From Photobacterium atrarenae (GTDB taxonomy: Bacteria > Pseudomonadota > Gammaproteobacteria > Enterobacterales > Vibrionaceae), in contig NZ_CP101508.1 of NCBI RefSeq assembly GCF_024380015.1, positions 806,001-870,000 on the forward strand: a DNA stretch of 64,000 nucleotides, read 5' to 3'. A program made the position numbers and the translations under genes. Under the pieces are notes generated by a model, which ran no database searches, was not told where the DNA came from, and was given only the letters and a program-made list of their open reading frames with translations. Shown one piece after another: positions 9,750 through 18,591 of the stretch (position 1 is the stretch's first letter; each line of letters begins with the position of its first letter).

Positions 9750-10055
9750 CTATCGGCCATCCCAACGATAAGTCTTCAGTGACAGTTTGCCCGCTTCAGA
9801 CACCTCAACCCCTTCGGCCAGTAACCGTTGCCGCTGACGGACTAAATCATCCCCTTGCTGGGAAATCATTCCCTTTGCATTGACCACACGGTACCAGGGC
9901 AGCGTTGTACCCTCCGGTAGTGTGGCCATCAGGCGTCCGACCTGGCGGTGATAGCCGGGGTAGCCGGCAAACTTGGCAATATCACCATAAGTCGACACTT
10001 TTCCTAGGGGAATTTGGTGAACCTGGCTATAGATTTGACCTGCAAAATCGTCCAT
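9750..10055 (-). CDS. atl: Atl, alkyltransferase-like DNA damage-recognition protein
   Basis: The 101-residue protein has the C-terminal fold of O6-alkylguanine-DNA alkyltransferases, but the active-site PCHRV is PWYRV here, with tryptophan (W54) in place of the acceptor cysteine. This is the defining change of Atl/YbaZ proteins, which bind alkylated guanine and hand it to nucleotide excision repair without transferring the alkyl group. Helix residues YGDIAKFAGYPGYHRQVGRLM are preserved. The start was taken at ATG 10055; a longer frame (to 10115) would add 20 non-family residues. It is divergent from the next membrane-protein gene. Confidence 0.92.
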   Translation of the reverse strand: MDDFAGQIYSQVHQIPLGKVSTYGDIAKFAGYPGYHRQVGRLMATLPEGTTLPWYRVVNAKGMISQQGDDLVRQRQRLLAEGVEVSEAGKLSLKTYRWDGR

Positions 10056-10148
10056 ATTTAAACCTGAACCAAATAAAATATCCCGATAGTGGCACAATTT
10101 TTGTGTTTTTCCCATGTGTGCTCTCGGTCAACGCAAGGAGGTGCATCG

Positions 10149-10883
10149 ATGTTGTATGCCGCGTTGCTTATTGTGGTCAGTATCGGACTGACCATATTGG
10201 GGGTCAGTGCATTAGGGCATAGTCATGGAGAGTTGCCTGCCTTGGCACTGGCTATTCCTGCGTTATGGCTTCTCCCGCAGGGGGGGATCTACGCCTGGTT
10301 GCTGCTGGTCGCACTCGGTGCTTACGGCATGGTGTTGCCCGAGCAGCCGCTGGCGCTGTCAATCAGCTTGTTTATGATGATGCCGGTATTTGCGGTCTGT
10401 TTCTCGCCCAAAGGCGGCTGGCAGCTGGCAGCCTTGCTGCTCTCGATTGTGCTGGCGATGGATGTCGGCCTGATGGCCCTGCAAGGGGAAGGCAAACTGG
10501 CCGGTTCGGCGTCTTACACCGTGATTCAGATCCTGGCGGTGGCCCTGATGTGGTATGTCGGGCGCTGCTGGCGTCCGGTGAACGGCAACACCTGGTGGCC
10601 GTTGTTCCTGGTGGTGCCGCTGTGGGTCGGTGGGATGGAGCATGCTGCCCTGGTTGCCCTGTGTGTGACCGGCCTGATTGCCGCGCTACAAGGGATGATG
10701 AAAAGCAAGCTCCACGACTGGGTGCCACGGCTGGCCTGGATCCTGCCGGCAGTCGGCTTCGCTACTCTGGTGCTGGTGCCATACTTTGAAGTGCCGAACC
10801 CGATCCTGGTTGCTTGGCTGTTGGTGCTGGGTGGTGCTCTGCTGGGCGAGTTCCTGATCCAGGAGACCGAAGAAGAGATCTAA
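10149..10883 (+). CDS. polytopic inner-membrane protein of unknown function
   Basis: The 244-residue protein is almost entirely hydrophobic, with about eight predicted membrane helices, and ends in an acidic tail (QETEEEI). I do not recognise a functional family. The start at ATG 10149 is fixed by a strong AAGGAGGTG seven bases upstream; a longer frame from 10089 would overlap atl and lacks a ribosome binding site. It lies between atl and ffs and appears to be a single-gene unit. Confidence 0.8.
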   Translation: MLYAALLIVVSIGLTILGVSALGHSHGELPALALAIPALWLLPQGGIYAWLLLVALGAYGMVLPEQPLALSISLFMMMPVFAVCFSPKGGWQLAALLLSIVLAMDVGLMALQGEGKLAGSASYTVIQILAVALMWYVGRCWRPVNGNTWWPLFLVVPLWVGGMEHAALVALCVTGLIAALQGMMKSKLHDWVPRLAWILPAVGFATLVLVPYFEVPNPILVAWLLVLGGALLGEFLIQETEEEI

Positions 10884-11065
10884 TTGCCTGATTTCTCAGG
10901 TTTCGGGTCGGGATTGTTCACCACATTGTCATTTTTGGGTAATAAAACAGCAGTCAGTCGAAAAAGGCTGGCTGCTCCCTTGCATTGTATTCCTCGTTCA
11001 CGGATAATTCCATTCGTTCTCGCAGCAAAGCATCCTCGCTTTTGTCGCAGAGATAAAGAATCTAT

Positions 11066-11180
11066 GGAGGCCCCCATTGGTCCTCCCGCAACACTAACTT
11101 GTGAACCCGGTCAGGCCCGGAAGGGAGCAGCCGCAGCGAGCGACGTGTGTGCCGGGATGTGGCTGGTGGGGGCTTCCACC
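11066..11180 (+). ncRNA. ffs: 4.5S / SRP RNA
   Basis: The sequence matches the bacterial signal recognition particle RNA closely. It has the conserved apical part GGTCAGGCCCGGAAGG with GGAA tetraloop, AGCAGCC on the return strand, GTGTGCCGGGATGT, and a closing helix in which GGAGGCCCCC (11066-11075) pairs with GGGGGCTTCC (11168-11177). It binds Ffh and targets membrane proteins co-translationally. The gene follows tesB-ybaY-atl as in E. coli. Its 3' half (from 11131) is also the left end of a direct repeat bounding a genomic island, so the island integrates into ffs while keeping an intact copy. Confidence 0.97.
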
Positions 11181-11313
11181 CATCTGGCGTTTGCCAAATC
11201 AAATCAATCTCTTACCTCATTCTGATGACCCGGTGATCCACTTTGTGTGTATCACGAGAGGCTGTCATGGCAACAAATCTCTGGTTATCGCCCCACGGGT
11301 TTTGGTACTTCCG
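11131..11313 (+). repeat. left direct repeat: attL-type junction with ffs 3' end and integrase start
   Basis: These 183 bases recur with a few mismatches and one inserted base at 18910-19093. The repeat comprises the last 50 or so bases of ffs, the spacer containing CCAAATCAAATCAATCTCTT, and the first codons of the integrase gene. The ffs part is the likely recombination core; the remaining identity shows that both copies derive from related elements that used the same site. Confidence 0.88.
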
Positions 11314-12385
11314 TAAAGTAAATCTCTTGCCTTCTGGCAAACGTAAAGAAACCAGAAAAAGCCTGAGAACACGGTGTAAGCGCACAGCAAAAGAACAGGT
11401 GATCAAGCTGCTGACTTGCGATCAGTCATCATCCAGCGCTTCGACACCTGCACACCTCAGCCAATGTAACCCTCCCTCGTTACCTGTCAACATTACGCCT
11501 GACTATCTGTCCGCACACCTAGAGCGGTATCTTGTGGTTAAGGCTAAGCGCTGCTGCGAACGCGAGCTACTGACGATAGGACGGTATATCAGGCGGTACA
11601 TTACGTATCTTAGGCAGGACGAGAAAGCAGATGCCACCAGTTCTGCCACCGCTTCCAGCTTTCTGGATTCATTAACTGTCGCCGTACCCACCAAGAACAA
11701 ACATGCGAGCAAAATCGGGTGGTTGGATAAGCGCTCTGATATTGAAATTAATAACCCGTTCTCGCAGCTGAAAGAGAAGCACCCCGTTGCTAGTCAGGAG
11801 CAGAGGAAAGCATATAGTCTCGCACAAGCCCAGCTGTTAATTGAGCAGTCCTCTGAGTTTGACGAGTGGAAGCGGTGGGACGTCCTGTTGGGGCGCTATA
11901 CCGGCATGCGGTGCAATGAAATTTGTCAGCTACACCGTGACGATATTGTTCAGGTGGAAGGTATCTGGTGCGTCAGTTTCAACCAGGATCATGACTATAA
12001 GCGCCTGAAGACAGCCTGCAGTAAGCGAATTTTGCCACTGCCCGTTCATCTGCCTAACCAGTTTAACGTTGATGACTTCCAGAGGTTTGTCATGAGCAGG
12101 GAAGGGCGACTGTTCCCTGAAGCGACCATCTACAAAGGAAATTGTGCCCAATACTTTGGTAAGTGGTTTAATCGCTGGCGGAAGAAACATCACCTTCCTG
12201 AATTCCATTCACTGCGTCATTTGGTGGCGACAGAATTAAAACAAGCTGGACAGCCAGAACAGTTTGCAGCTGCCATTCTAGGCCATTCGCATAAAAATAT
12301 TTCATTTGGCAGGTACGGTAAGTCAATTCCGCCGAAACGGCTGCAAAATTCAATGAAAGCGATTGCAGTATCTAGTGTGACTTAA
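11267..12385 (+). CDS. int: tyrosine recombinase / integrase of the ffs island
   Basis: This 372-residue tyrosine recombinase has a basic N-terminal arm-binding region (YFRKVNLLPSGKRKETRKS), a core-binding domain (about 75-150), and a catalytic domain. Visible catalytic residues are R215 (GMRCNEICQL), the likely hairpin lysine near 248, H314 and R317 (HSLRH), H340 (LGHSH) and the nucleophile Y350 (SFGRYGK). The set is complete, so the enzyme could be active. The gene starts 86 bases past ffs and reads away from it, standard for an island using a gene end as its attachment site. ATG 11267 was chosen; upstream in-frame codons have no ribosome binding site. Confidence 0.93.
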   Translation: MATNLWLSPHGFWYFRKVNLLPSGKRKETRKSLRTRCKRTAKEQVIKLLTCDQSSSSASTPAHLSQCNPPSLPVNITPDYLSAHLERYLVVKAKRCCERELLTIGRYIRRYITYLRQDEKADATSSATASSFLDSLTVAVPTKNKHASKIGWLDKRSDIEINNPFSQLKEKHPVASQEQRKAYSLAQAQLLIEQSSEFDEWKRWDVLLGRYTGMRCNEICQLHRDDIVQVEGIWCVSFNQDHDYKRLKTACSKRILPLPVHLPNQFNVDDFQRFVMSREGRLFPEATIYKGNCAQYFGKWFNRWRKKHHLPEFHSLRHLVATELKQAGQPEQFAAAILGHSHKNISFGRYGKSIPPKRLQNSMKAIAVSSVT

Positions 12386-12406
12386 CGGAAGCGAGACGGC
12401 AACAGC

Positions 12407-12673
12407 GTGACAAGCTGGCTTCACTCAGCGGATGATAACAACATAGGCCGACGAGAGAAAGGTACAGGGAAACAACCGCTAAGGGCAACGCACGCTTACC
12501 ACCTTTACAGCGAATGGTGTAGGTACAATTACCGCCGCGCATTCAACAGCCAAGCTTTTAAGGCTCATATGCTGAGTGCTGGATACACTACCGCAGTTTA
12601 TAATGGCTACAACTGCTATGAAGCCTTGTATGATGCGCGTTCACTTCCAGGTGATGTAGCTCTCAGAGCCTAA
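12407..12673 (+). CDS. small protein, possible remnant of a P4-type primase/helicase tail
   Basis: The frame gives 88 residues with a GTG start and no clear ribosome binding site. The central part (AYHLYSEWCRYNYRRAFNSQAFKAHMLSAGY) resembles the winged-helix segment at the C-terminus of phage P4-type primase-helicases, which typically reads YxxWCxxN...FxxxLxxxGY. If so, this is what is left of a satellite replication gene next to the integrase. The similarity is by eye only; an intact small DNA-binding protein is also possible. Confidence 0.4.
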   Translation: MTSWLHSADDNNIGRREKGTGKQPLRATHAYHLYSEWCRYNYRRAFNSQAFKAHMLSAGYTTAVYNGYNCYEALYDARSLPGDVALRA

Positions 12674-12985
12674 TTGGTGAGAATAGTGATGGTTTCAGCC
12701 TATATATAGCTTCTCTGAGAAAATAGTAAGTTCTCTTTTGCTTTTTTCCTTTACGGTTCTATATGGCTTGAAACTGTCACTAAATCCACCACGGCCATCA
12801 TGAATGGGAGAGCAACGGAAGCACTGACTATGTGTACAGACGGGGAGGGGGCTGGACTACAGCAAAATACCCCTCCCCCCATTCACATATGCCCATCCAG
12901 TAGGTAACCGATTTCTGAAGCCTGAATAGCCACCGACTTGATAGACACCTTTTAGTTAGACAAAATGACTAGCAGAGAGGTGCTT

Positions 12986-13264
12986 ATGAGCAGCAAGCGA
13001 TACCCAGAAGAATTCAAAGTTGAAGCCGTCAAACAGGTTACTGAAAAAGGTCATAGTGTAGCCGATGTGGCAAATCGTTTAGGGACTACCACGCATAGCC
13101 TTTATGCGTGGATTAAACGCTACGGCCCAGATTCCTCCCAGTATCAAGCCAAGTCCGATGAAAGTGCCGAAATTCGTCGGCTCAAAAAGGAGCTGCAAAG
13201 AGTCACCGAAGAAAGGGACATATTAAAAAAAGCCGCGGTGTACTTCGCAAGCCAGTCCGACTGA
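12986..13264 (+). CDS. IS3-family OrfA
   Basis: The 92-residue protein has an N-terminal helix-turn-helix (RYPEEFKVEAVKQV through SLYAWIKRYG) and a C-terminal leucine zipper-like helix (RRLKKELQRVTEERDILKKA). It recognises the IS ends. A run of seven A residues at 13225-13231, within the LKKA codons, would allow -1 slippage into orfB to give the full transposase. GAGAGG precedes ATG 12986. Confidence 0.92.
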   Translation: MSSKRYPEEFKVEAVKQVTEKGHSVADVANRLGTTTHSLYAWIKRYGPDSSQYQAKSDESAEIRRLKKELQRVTEERDILKKAAVYFASQSD

Positions 13265-13311
13265 GGTACGCCTTTATCAAAGCCAATCAAGCTGTTTGGC
13301 CTGTTCGACGT

Positions 13312-14136
13312 ATGTGTAAAGTCCTTAGCATCCACCCAAGTGGTTATTATGCCTGGCTTAAGCAACCCGACAGCAGACAGGAGAAACGGCGTAAATACCT
13401 TCTCGGACTCATCAAGCAGTTCTGGCTGGAATCTGGTGGCGTTTATGGCTATCGAAAGATATACAGCGATTTACGTGATGAAGGTGAATGTTGCGGTATC
13501 AACCAAGTTCACCGCTTGATGAAACGAGAAGGCTTACAGTCGCAAAGAGGATATCGAAAACCCAGGTCCAAAGTGGGCACAGAGAATGTCGTTGTTGCGA
13601 ATAAGTTGGCCAGGGAGTTCAACCCGACTGCTCCAAATCAGTCTTGGGTGACCGATATCACGTATATAAAAACTCACGAAGGTTGGCTATACCTCGCAGT
13701 CGTCGTTGACCTGTTCTCTCGGAGAGTGATTGGTTGGTCGATGAAAAGCAGAATAACGAAAGAGCTGGTGTTGGACGCGCTCCTGATGGCGATATGGCGA
13801 CGCTCACCGTCAGAGAAGGTACTCGTGCATTCCGATCAAGGAAGCCAGTATACAAGTCATGACTGGGATAAATTCTTAAAGCAGCACGGTCTGGAATCAA
13901 GCATGAGCCGTCGGGGCAACTGCCATGACAATGCGGTAGCTGAAAGTTTTTTCCAGTTACTGAAAAGAGAAAGAGTAAAGCGAAAGATCTATTCCACTCG
14001 GGAAGAAGCGCGGATGGATATCTTCGAATATGTCGAGATGTTCTACAACGTCAAACGCAGACACGGTTCCAATAATCAGTTGTCACCAGTAGAGTATGAA
14101 AAGCGGTATGAAGAAAGGTTAATTAGTGTCTACTGA
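13312..14136 (+). CDS. IS3-family OrfB, DDE transposase catalytic part
   Basis: The 274 residues from ATG 13312 contain the HTH_21 region (SGGVYGYRKIYSDLRDEG) and an rve integrase core. The DDE residues are visible in WVTDITYI, HSDQGSQYTS and NCHDNAVAESFFQLLKRE. The frame is open upstream into orfA, so the active protein is probably the OrfAB fusion made by frameshifting at 13225-13232. No internal stops are seen; the transposase looks intact. Confidence 0.93.
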   Translation: MCKVLSIHPSGYYAWLKQPDSRQEKRRKYLLGLIKQFWLESGGVYGYRKIYSDLRDEGECCGINQVHRLMKREGLQSQRGYRKPRSKVGTENVVVANKLAREFNPTAPNQSWVTDITYIKTHEGWLYLAVVVDLFSRRVIGWSMKSRITKELVLDALLMAIWRRSPSEKVLVHSDQGSQYTSHDWDKFLKQHGLESSMSRRGNCHDNAVAESFFQLLKRERVKRKIYSTREEARMDIFEYVEMFYNVKRRHGSNNQLSPVEYEKRYEERLISVY

Positions 14137-14181
14137 GTCGGTGGCTATTCACAGCCATTACCTGTGACTACCTTTAATTCA

Positions 14182-14211
14182 TTGAAATAAAATCTACTTT
14201 TTTCTTACAAT
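14182..14211 (+). promoter_or_regulatory. sigma-70-type promoter for the SIR2-STAND gene
   Basis: TTGAAA (14182-14187) and TACAAT (14206-14211) are separated by 18 bases, 68 bases before the chosen start. It lies just outside the IS3 element, so the gene has its own promoter. A second -10-like CATAAT occurs near 14236. Confidence 0.55.
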
Positions 14212-14278
14212 GCCAATTTATCTGATGAATTTATGGCATAATTATGTAATTATCAGTTGTCTTGGAGAAATGACTTTA

Positions 14279-17200
14279 ATGAGCAATATTCCAAAAAGCT
14301 TGCGTGATGCCATTCAATCAAAGCAGATCATCCCTTTTGTAGGAGCTGGTGTATCTAGATCGATTAAAGACAAGCAAAATAAACAAGTATTTCCAGGTTG
14401 GCTTGAGTTACTTGAGTTGGCGGCGAAAGAAGTAAAATCTGAAGGAGATTTAAATAATGCAACTTTAGTAGAAACTTTTTTAAAAATAAAAGATTATCAA
14501 CAAGCGGCAAAGTATGCTCATCAAAGTTTAAATGGTCCTTGCTGGGTTAATTTTTTCAAAACCATATTCACACCTAACTTTAATTTACTTGATTATTCTA
14601 GCGCCAATTTACCAAAAGCTATTTGGAAAATAAACAAGCAGATTATCACCCTTAACTACGACAAAATTTTACAATGGGCCTATACCCCCTCAGCCCAAGT
14701 ATCAACGCTTGATAATAATTCAGTTGCAGAACTACGCGAATTTCAAATTGGTAACAATGATAACCCTATTGTTTGGCATCTGCATGGACATATAGATAAT
14801 TGCGCCGAATTAATCCTTACCCCTGACGGATATAACAAACTTTATGCGACAAACGAAGGATATGAAAGCAAATATAAAGCGGCCTTGACCACTCTAAAAA
14901 ACTTAAGCGTTAACAAGAGCTTTTTATTTATTGGTTGCAGTCTGGATGACGCAGAATTGCTCTCAGAAATTCATAAACAGCAAAATTTATTTGCCGAAAA
15001 TATTGGCCCACACTTCGCCTTAGTACATCAAGATCAAGAGAGCAGCATTAAAGAAAAACTTAATGGAACTAATATAAAATTAATAACTTTCGAAGACTTT
15101 GGTGAACCATTAGTACATCTAATTGAAGAGCTAGCTAGTTATGCACCACAAGAGCAATCAACCATAGTTATTGAACAATCGAAAAAAGAACCGTATATTA
15201 AAAATAAAATAGCTTTACTTTCAGCCAATCCATTAGATAACAGTCAACAATATAACAACTTACTTAAAGAATTTAAGAAAATCCCCTGTCAAATAGAACA
15301 TTTCAGCTTAAATGTTGAAAATCTTAACAATTTACAAGGTTATGAATATATATTAATCCTTTCTAAAGTAATCAATAACCGCATCTTAATTGAAGATGAA
15401 CACCTATGCAGCAGAAAAATATCATTTGAAGAACTAGAAACACAAATTGGAAATGATGATACATTTGGTGTTTTTATTTTTGTTGATCAACTACCAACTA
15501 ATTCCAATACAGAAACACTTAAACTTCCAACATTAATAATTGCTGAGAAAGAAAAAAAGAAACTTAGTAGCATCGCTTTTCAGTTATTTAGGAAAAACAA
15601 TTTAGAATATTTTGAACAATGCCAACTATTAAATAGTCATCAGTTCACATCATTTGTTTTTGATAACAAATTCAAATGTAAAAACAATATCACAAAAAAG
15701 AAAACACGTCTTCCAGATAGTATAGACCCTAAAACAGTTCGTAATTTTATCGGCCGAACTGGCGATCTTGAGCAAATATGCCGAAAGCTAATATCATTAG
15801 AAGAAGAAAGTGGTGCACTAACAATAAAAGGAGCGGGAGGTATTGGAAAAACAACAACAGTAAAAAAACTTTCTGTTGAGCTATCAGAGCGCAATTACTT
15901 TGAAGGTGGTATTCATTTTATTGATTGTGAATTTATCACTGATTTCCATCTGTTCCAATATAAGGTTGCCAGCACATTTAATCTAGAGCAAGCTGAAAAT
16001 TTTCAAGATCAATTACGTTATTATCATGACGGATATTCTAGGCTTATAATCTTAGATAACGTAGAAACTCTACTATACATCGATGATTGCAAAAAAATTA
16101 AAGACTTAATTGTTTTTATCTGCGATTATGCTTCGATGGTTATTACCTCTAGGGAAAGGCTTAAAATTGAAGGAGAGATAGTTTATGAAATGCGTCAATT
16201 TACAACTGACGAAGCTGTTGAACTCTTTACTTCAAATGTAGCGATTCAAGATACTTCCGAAGATGAACTGCTATTATTACGCCATGACATCATTGAAGAA
16301 TTATTAGATAACAATCCATTAGCCATTGAACTAATCACAAATAACATTCCTGATGGAAAAAATCTTCACACATTAAAACAAGAATTAGAAATCGATCTTT
16401 TCAGCAAAATCAGCGATGATGAGCTAGAAACTTTTAGTGACAAATCTGACACTAATATAAATAGGAAAAAATCCATTTACGCATCAATATTATATTCATA
16501 TAACCTGTTAAATAATAACGAAAAAAATGCTTTTGAACTACTATCTTTGTTCCCTGACGGTATTGATCTGGAACAATTCAAGACATTAACCCGAGGAAAG
16601 AAAAACAACAAAAATTATCAGAAGCTAATTATAACAGATAAGGTAATTAAGTCTCTTCAAAATAAATCAATGCTAGAGAACAACAGCGGTGTAATAAAAC
16701 TGCAGTCCATTGTTGGTAAATTTGCTGATGCACAACTGGCTAAAAGGGACAACATTACAAGTTTTTATAATAACGCTTTTAAATATAACCACAATCTTAT
16801 TGAAGCTCTAGATGAAATCTATTACGATAAAAAATGTTTAGCTTTAGAAGTTTTTGACAGCAAAAAAAGTAACTTTCTCAAATCAATAAGCTATTTCGCC
16901 AAGCTTGAAATTGACTATTCAGATTTATGTAACTTTGTTCACAAAGTATGTGGTTTTTCTACTGAGTCTTCATCATTATCAAGTACTATTCGGATAATTT
17001 CAGAGAACGTTGATGTATTCCCGTCGTCATACAAACAGTGTATTGACGTTACTCTACTTTCAATTCGTTATTATAATGGTGATTTTGATAGGGCATTTAA
17101 TGAATTAAAACAAATACTACCCTTAGAATCACTGAGGAATTTTCCTCATGATAATCTTGAACAAAGGATTACTGCATCACGAGCTAGAGATTTATATAAG

Positions 17201-17872
17201 ATGGAAGGTGATGAATTTTTCTCTGCTAAACAATGTAAAGATAAGCAAATATTCTCACGGATGTACCGGGGTGACTTACTTTGCTTGGGTGAACTAGATT
17301 ATCAGTATGCTAATTCCTGTACTAAAGACTTCTCTACTCTTGAAGTCCTTGCCAACTTAAATATGCTTTCATTAGAAGAGATTGATAATGTCTTATCATC
17401 TCTTTATGAAAAAGATCACCTAGAACGTATGCAGATATCTTATACTCGCTCAAAAATTTCTCCTCTAACGCACGATGAAATTGAACCATTGGTAATTGTC
17501 AATCCCTATACAAAGGGGTTAAAAAATCTGATGCTGGCATTTATTGAGTCAGATAAAGCAAGAGCTAAAAAGCTATACCAGGAATCGTTAGTTAACCTTG
17601 AGCATATTAAACATTACTATGTTGAAGCCTTATATTTATATACTAAGTTTCTGAAAGAGAATAACTTTGATGATTTCAACTATGTCTTTCAAAGAGGATT
17701 TGAACTTGCTCAAAAACATCACTATCGTTTTCTTCAACACAAATTCAAACAATTAACTAATCCTACAAATGAAGAATATAACTCTTTAAATTATCCATTA
17801 CCTGATAATGTAAGCTTTACAGACTACATTAGAAAAGCATCAAATTTTAATTTAAAAAACAAGCAAAAATAA
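14279..17872 (+). CDS. SIR2 / CHAT-like / NB-ARC STAND NTPase, candidate anti-phage defence protein
   Basis: The 1197-residue multidomain protein opens with a SIR2-type NADase-like domain (about 1-230): IIPFVGAGVSR at 17-27, TLNYD with N126, WHLHGH with H169, and FLFIGCSLDDAEL. Residues about 310-427 look like a CHAT/caspase-type fold without catalytic residues. An NB-ARC NTPase follows: FIGRTGDLEQI near 490, Walker A GAGGIGKTT 518-526, Walker B RLIILDNVE 588-596, sensor MVITSRER 620-627, NPLAIEL near 679, then a winged helix. The last ~370 residues are helical with no recognised family and may be the sensor. SIR2-STAND proteins such as Avs5 deplete NAD on phage infection. The gene is strikingly AT-rich against its surroundings, so it was acquired separately. 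Start at ATG 14279 behind GGAG; ATG 14270 is possible. Confidence 0.88.
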   Translation: MSNIPKSLRDAIQSKQIIPFVGAGVSRSIKDKQNKQVFPGWLELLELAAKEVKSEGDLNNATLVETFLKIKDYQQAAKYAHQSLNGPCWVNFFKTIFTPNFNLLDYSSANLPKAIWKINKQIITLNYDKILQWAYTPSAQVSTLDNNSVAELREFQIGNNDNPIVWHLHGHIDNCAELILTPDGYNKLYATNEGYESKYKAALTTLKNLSVNKSFLFIGCSLDDAELLSEIHKQQNLFAENIGPHFALVHQDQESSIKEKLNGTNIKLITFEDFGEPLVHLIEELASYAPQEQSTIVIEQSKKEPYIKNKIALLSANPLDNSQQYNNLLKEFKKIPCQIEHFSLNVENLNNLQGYEYILILSKVINNRILIEDEHLCSRKISFEELETQIGNDDTFGVFIFVDQLPTNSNTETLKLPTLIIAEKEKKKLSSIAFQLFRKNNLEYFEQCQLLNSHQFTSFVFDNKFKCKNNITKKKTRLPDSIDPKTVRNFIGRTGDLEQICRKLISLEEESGALTIKGAGGIGKTTTVKKLSVELSERNYFEGGIHFIDCEFITDFHLFQYKVASTFNLEQAENFQDQLRYYHDGYSRLIILDNVETLLYIDDCKKIKDLIVFICDYASMVITSRERLKIEGEIVYEMRQFTTDEAVELFTSNVAIQDTSEDELLLLRHDIIEELLDNNPLAIELITNNIPDGKNLHTLKQELEIDLFSKISDDELETFSDKSDTNINRKKSIYASILYSYNLLNNNEKNAFELLSLFPDGIDLEQFKTLTRGKKNNKNYQKLIITDKVIKSLQNKSMLENNSGVIKLQSIVGKFADAQLAKRDNITSFYNNAFKYNHNLIEALDEIYYDKKCLALEVFDSKKSNFLKSISYFAKLEIDYSDLCNFVHKVCGFSTESSSLSSTIRIISENVDVFPSSYKQCIDVTLLSIRYYNGDFDRAFNELKQILPLESLRNFPHDNLEQRITASRARDLYKMEGDEFFSAKQCKDKQIFSRMYRGDLLCLGELDYQYANSCTKDFSTLEVLANLNMLSLEEIDNVLSSLYEKDHLERMQISYTRSKISPLTHDEIEPLVIVNPYTKGLKNLMLAFIESDKARAKKLYQESLVNLEHIKHYYVEALYLYTKFLKENNFDDFNYVFQRGFELAQKHHYRFLQHKFKQLTNPTNEEYNSLNYPLPDNVSFTDYIRKASNFNLKNKQK

Positions 17873-18040
17873 TTTTGATAATTAGTTTAAAGGCATACAT
17901 CAATTATATGTATGCCTTCACATTAAATTAATTTTCGCCTAATCAATCTGGTCAAATTAAAATAATACTATTCTAATTATTACCTAGGTATTTATTCAAA
18001 TATATACTAAGACATCGGGTCACACGCGCGCGCGATAGTG

Positions 18041-18096
18041 CATTAGCAATTTCTAATTTAATCTGCAGGGTGATATTAATTTAGCTATCGCTAATG
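18041..18096. repeat. CATTAGC/GCTAATG inverted repeat upstream of the terminase-like gene
   Basis: CATTAGC (18041-18047) and GCTAATG (18090-18096) lie in opposite orientation, each next to a GATAG/CTATC element, in the 239-base AT-rich gap after the STAND gene. They are 15 bases before the next start and could be operator half-sites for an element-encoded repressor. An alternating CG tract (CACACGCGCGCGCG) immediately precedes them. Confidence 0.35.
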
Positions 18097-18111
18097 TAAT
18101 GGGAGTTAGCC

Positions 18112-18591
18112 ATGGTCGCGCCAAAGGGAAACATCTACAACAACAAGTACCAGCCGGACTATGTCGAGCAAGCCTATAAGCTGTGCTTATTGGGTGCTGT
18201 GGATCGTGAACTGGCAGACTTCTTTGAAGTCAATGTCGATACCATCCGTAACTGGTCACTCCGTCACCCCGAATTCGATGCGGCGAAACGCGCAGGCAAG
18301 ATGAAGGCGGATGCGGAGGTGGCTGTCAAGCTATTTAACCGAGCTACTGGCTGCACCGTGAAGAAACAGCGTGTATTAAACAACGGCACCGTCGTTGACT
18401 ACTATGAAGAGCTACCGCCGGATACCCGTGCCATTGAGTTCTGGCTGCAATGCCGACACCGCGAGCAATGGAATCCTAAGTAACAGGTGGAACTTTCTGG
18501 CAACCAAGGAAACCCGCTGGCGTTTTTGTTGGGTGAAGTTGCCCAGGTGGCTGAAGGTGCGGGAGCATTGCCGAGTGGAGAGCTATCATGA
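18112..18591 (+). pseudogene. phage small-terminase-like protein, interrupted by a stop codon
   Basis: The first 123 residues resemble small terminase/DNA-packaging proteins: an HTH (LADFFEVNVDTIRNWSLRHPEF), then KADAEVAVKLFNRATG, then PPDTRAIEFWLQCRHREQW. A TAA at 18481-18483 stops translation after WNPK. The same frame continues for 35 more codons beginning QVELSG, the usual tail of this family, and ends at TGA 18589-18591, which overlaps the next start as ATGA. The TAA therefore looks like a recent nonsense mutation in a 159-codon gene. The truncated product could still bind DNA. Such genes are typical of prophages and phage satellites. Confidence 0.7.

Larger units (their letters stand above)
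12923..14151 (+). mobile_element. IS3-family insertion sequence
   Basis: The 1229-bp element has imperfect terminal inverted repeats: TGAATAGCCACCGACT at 12923-12938 and its complement ending at 14151, with further matches (TAGACAC) inside. It encodes OrfA and OrfB in -1 phase with a poly-A slippery run, the standard IS3 layout. The flanks are GCC on the left and CAG on the right, so I see no clean target duplication; one end may have been rearranged. Confidence 0.92.
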
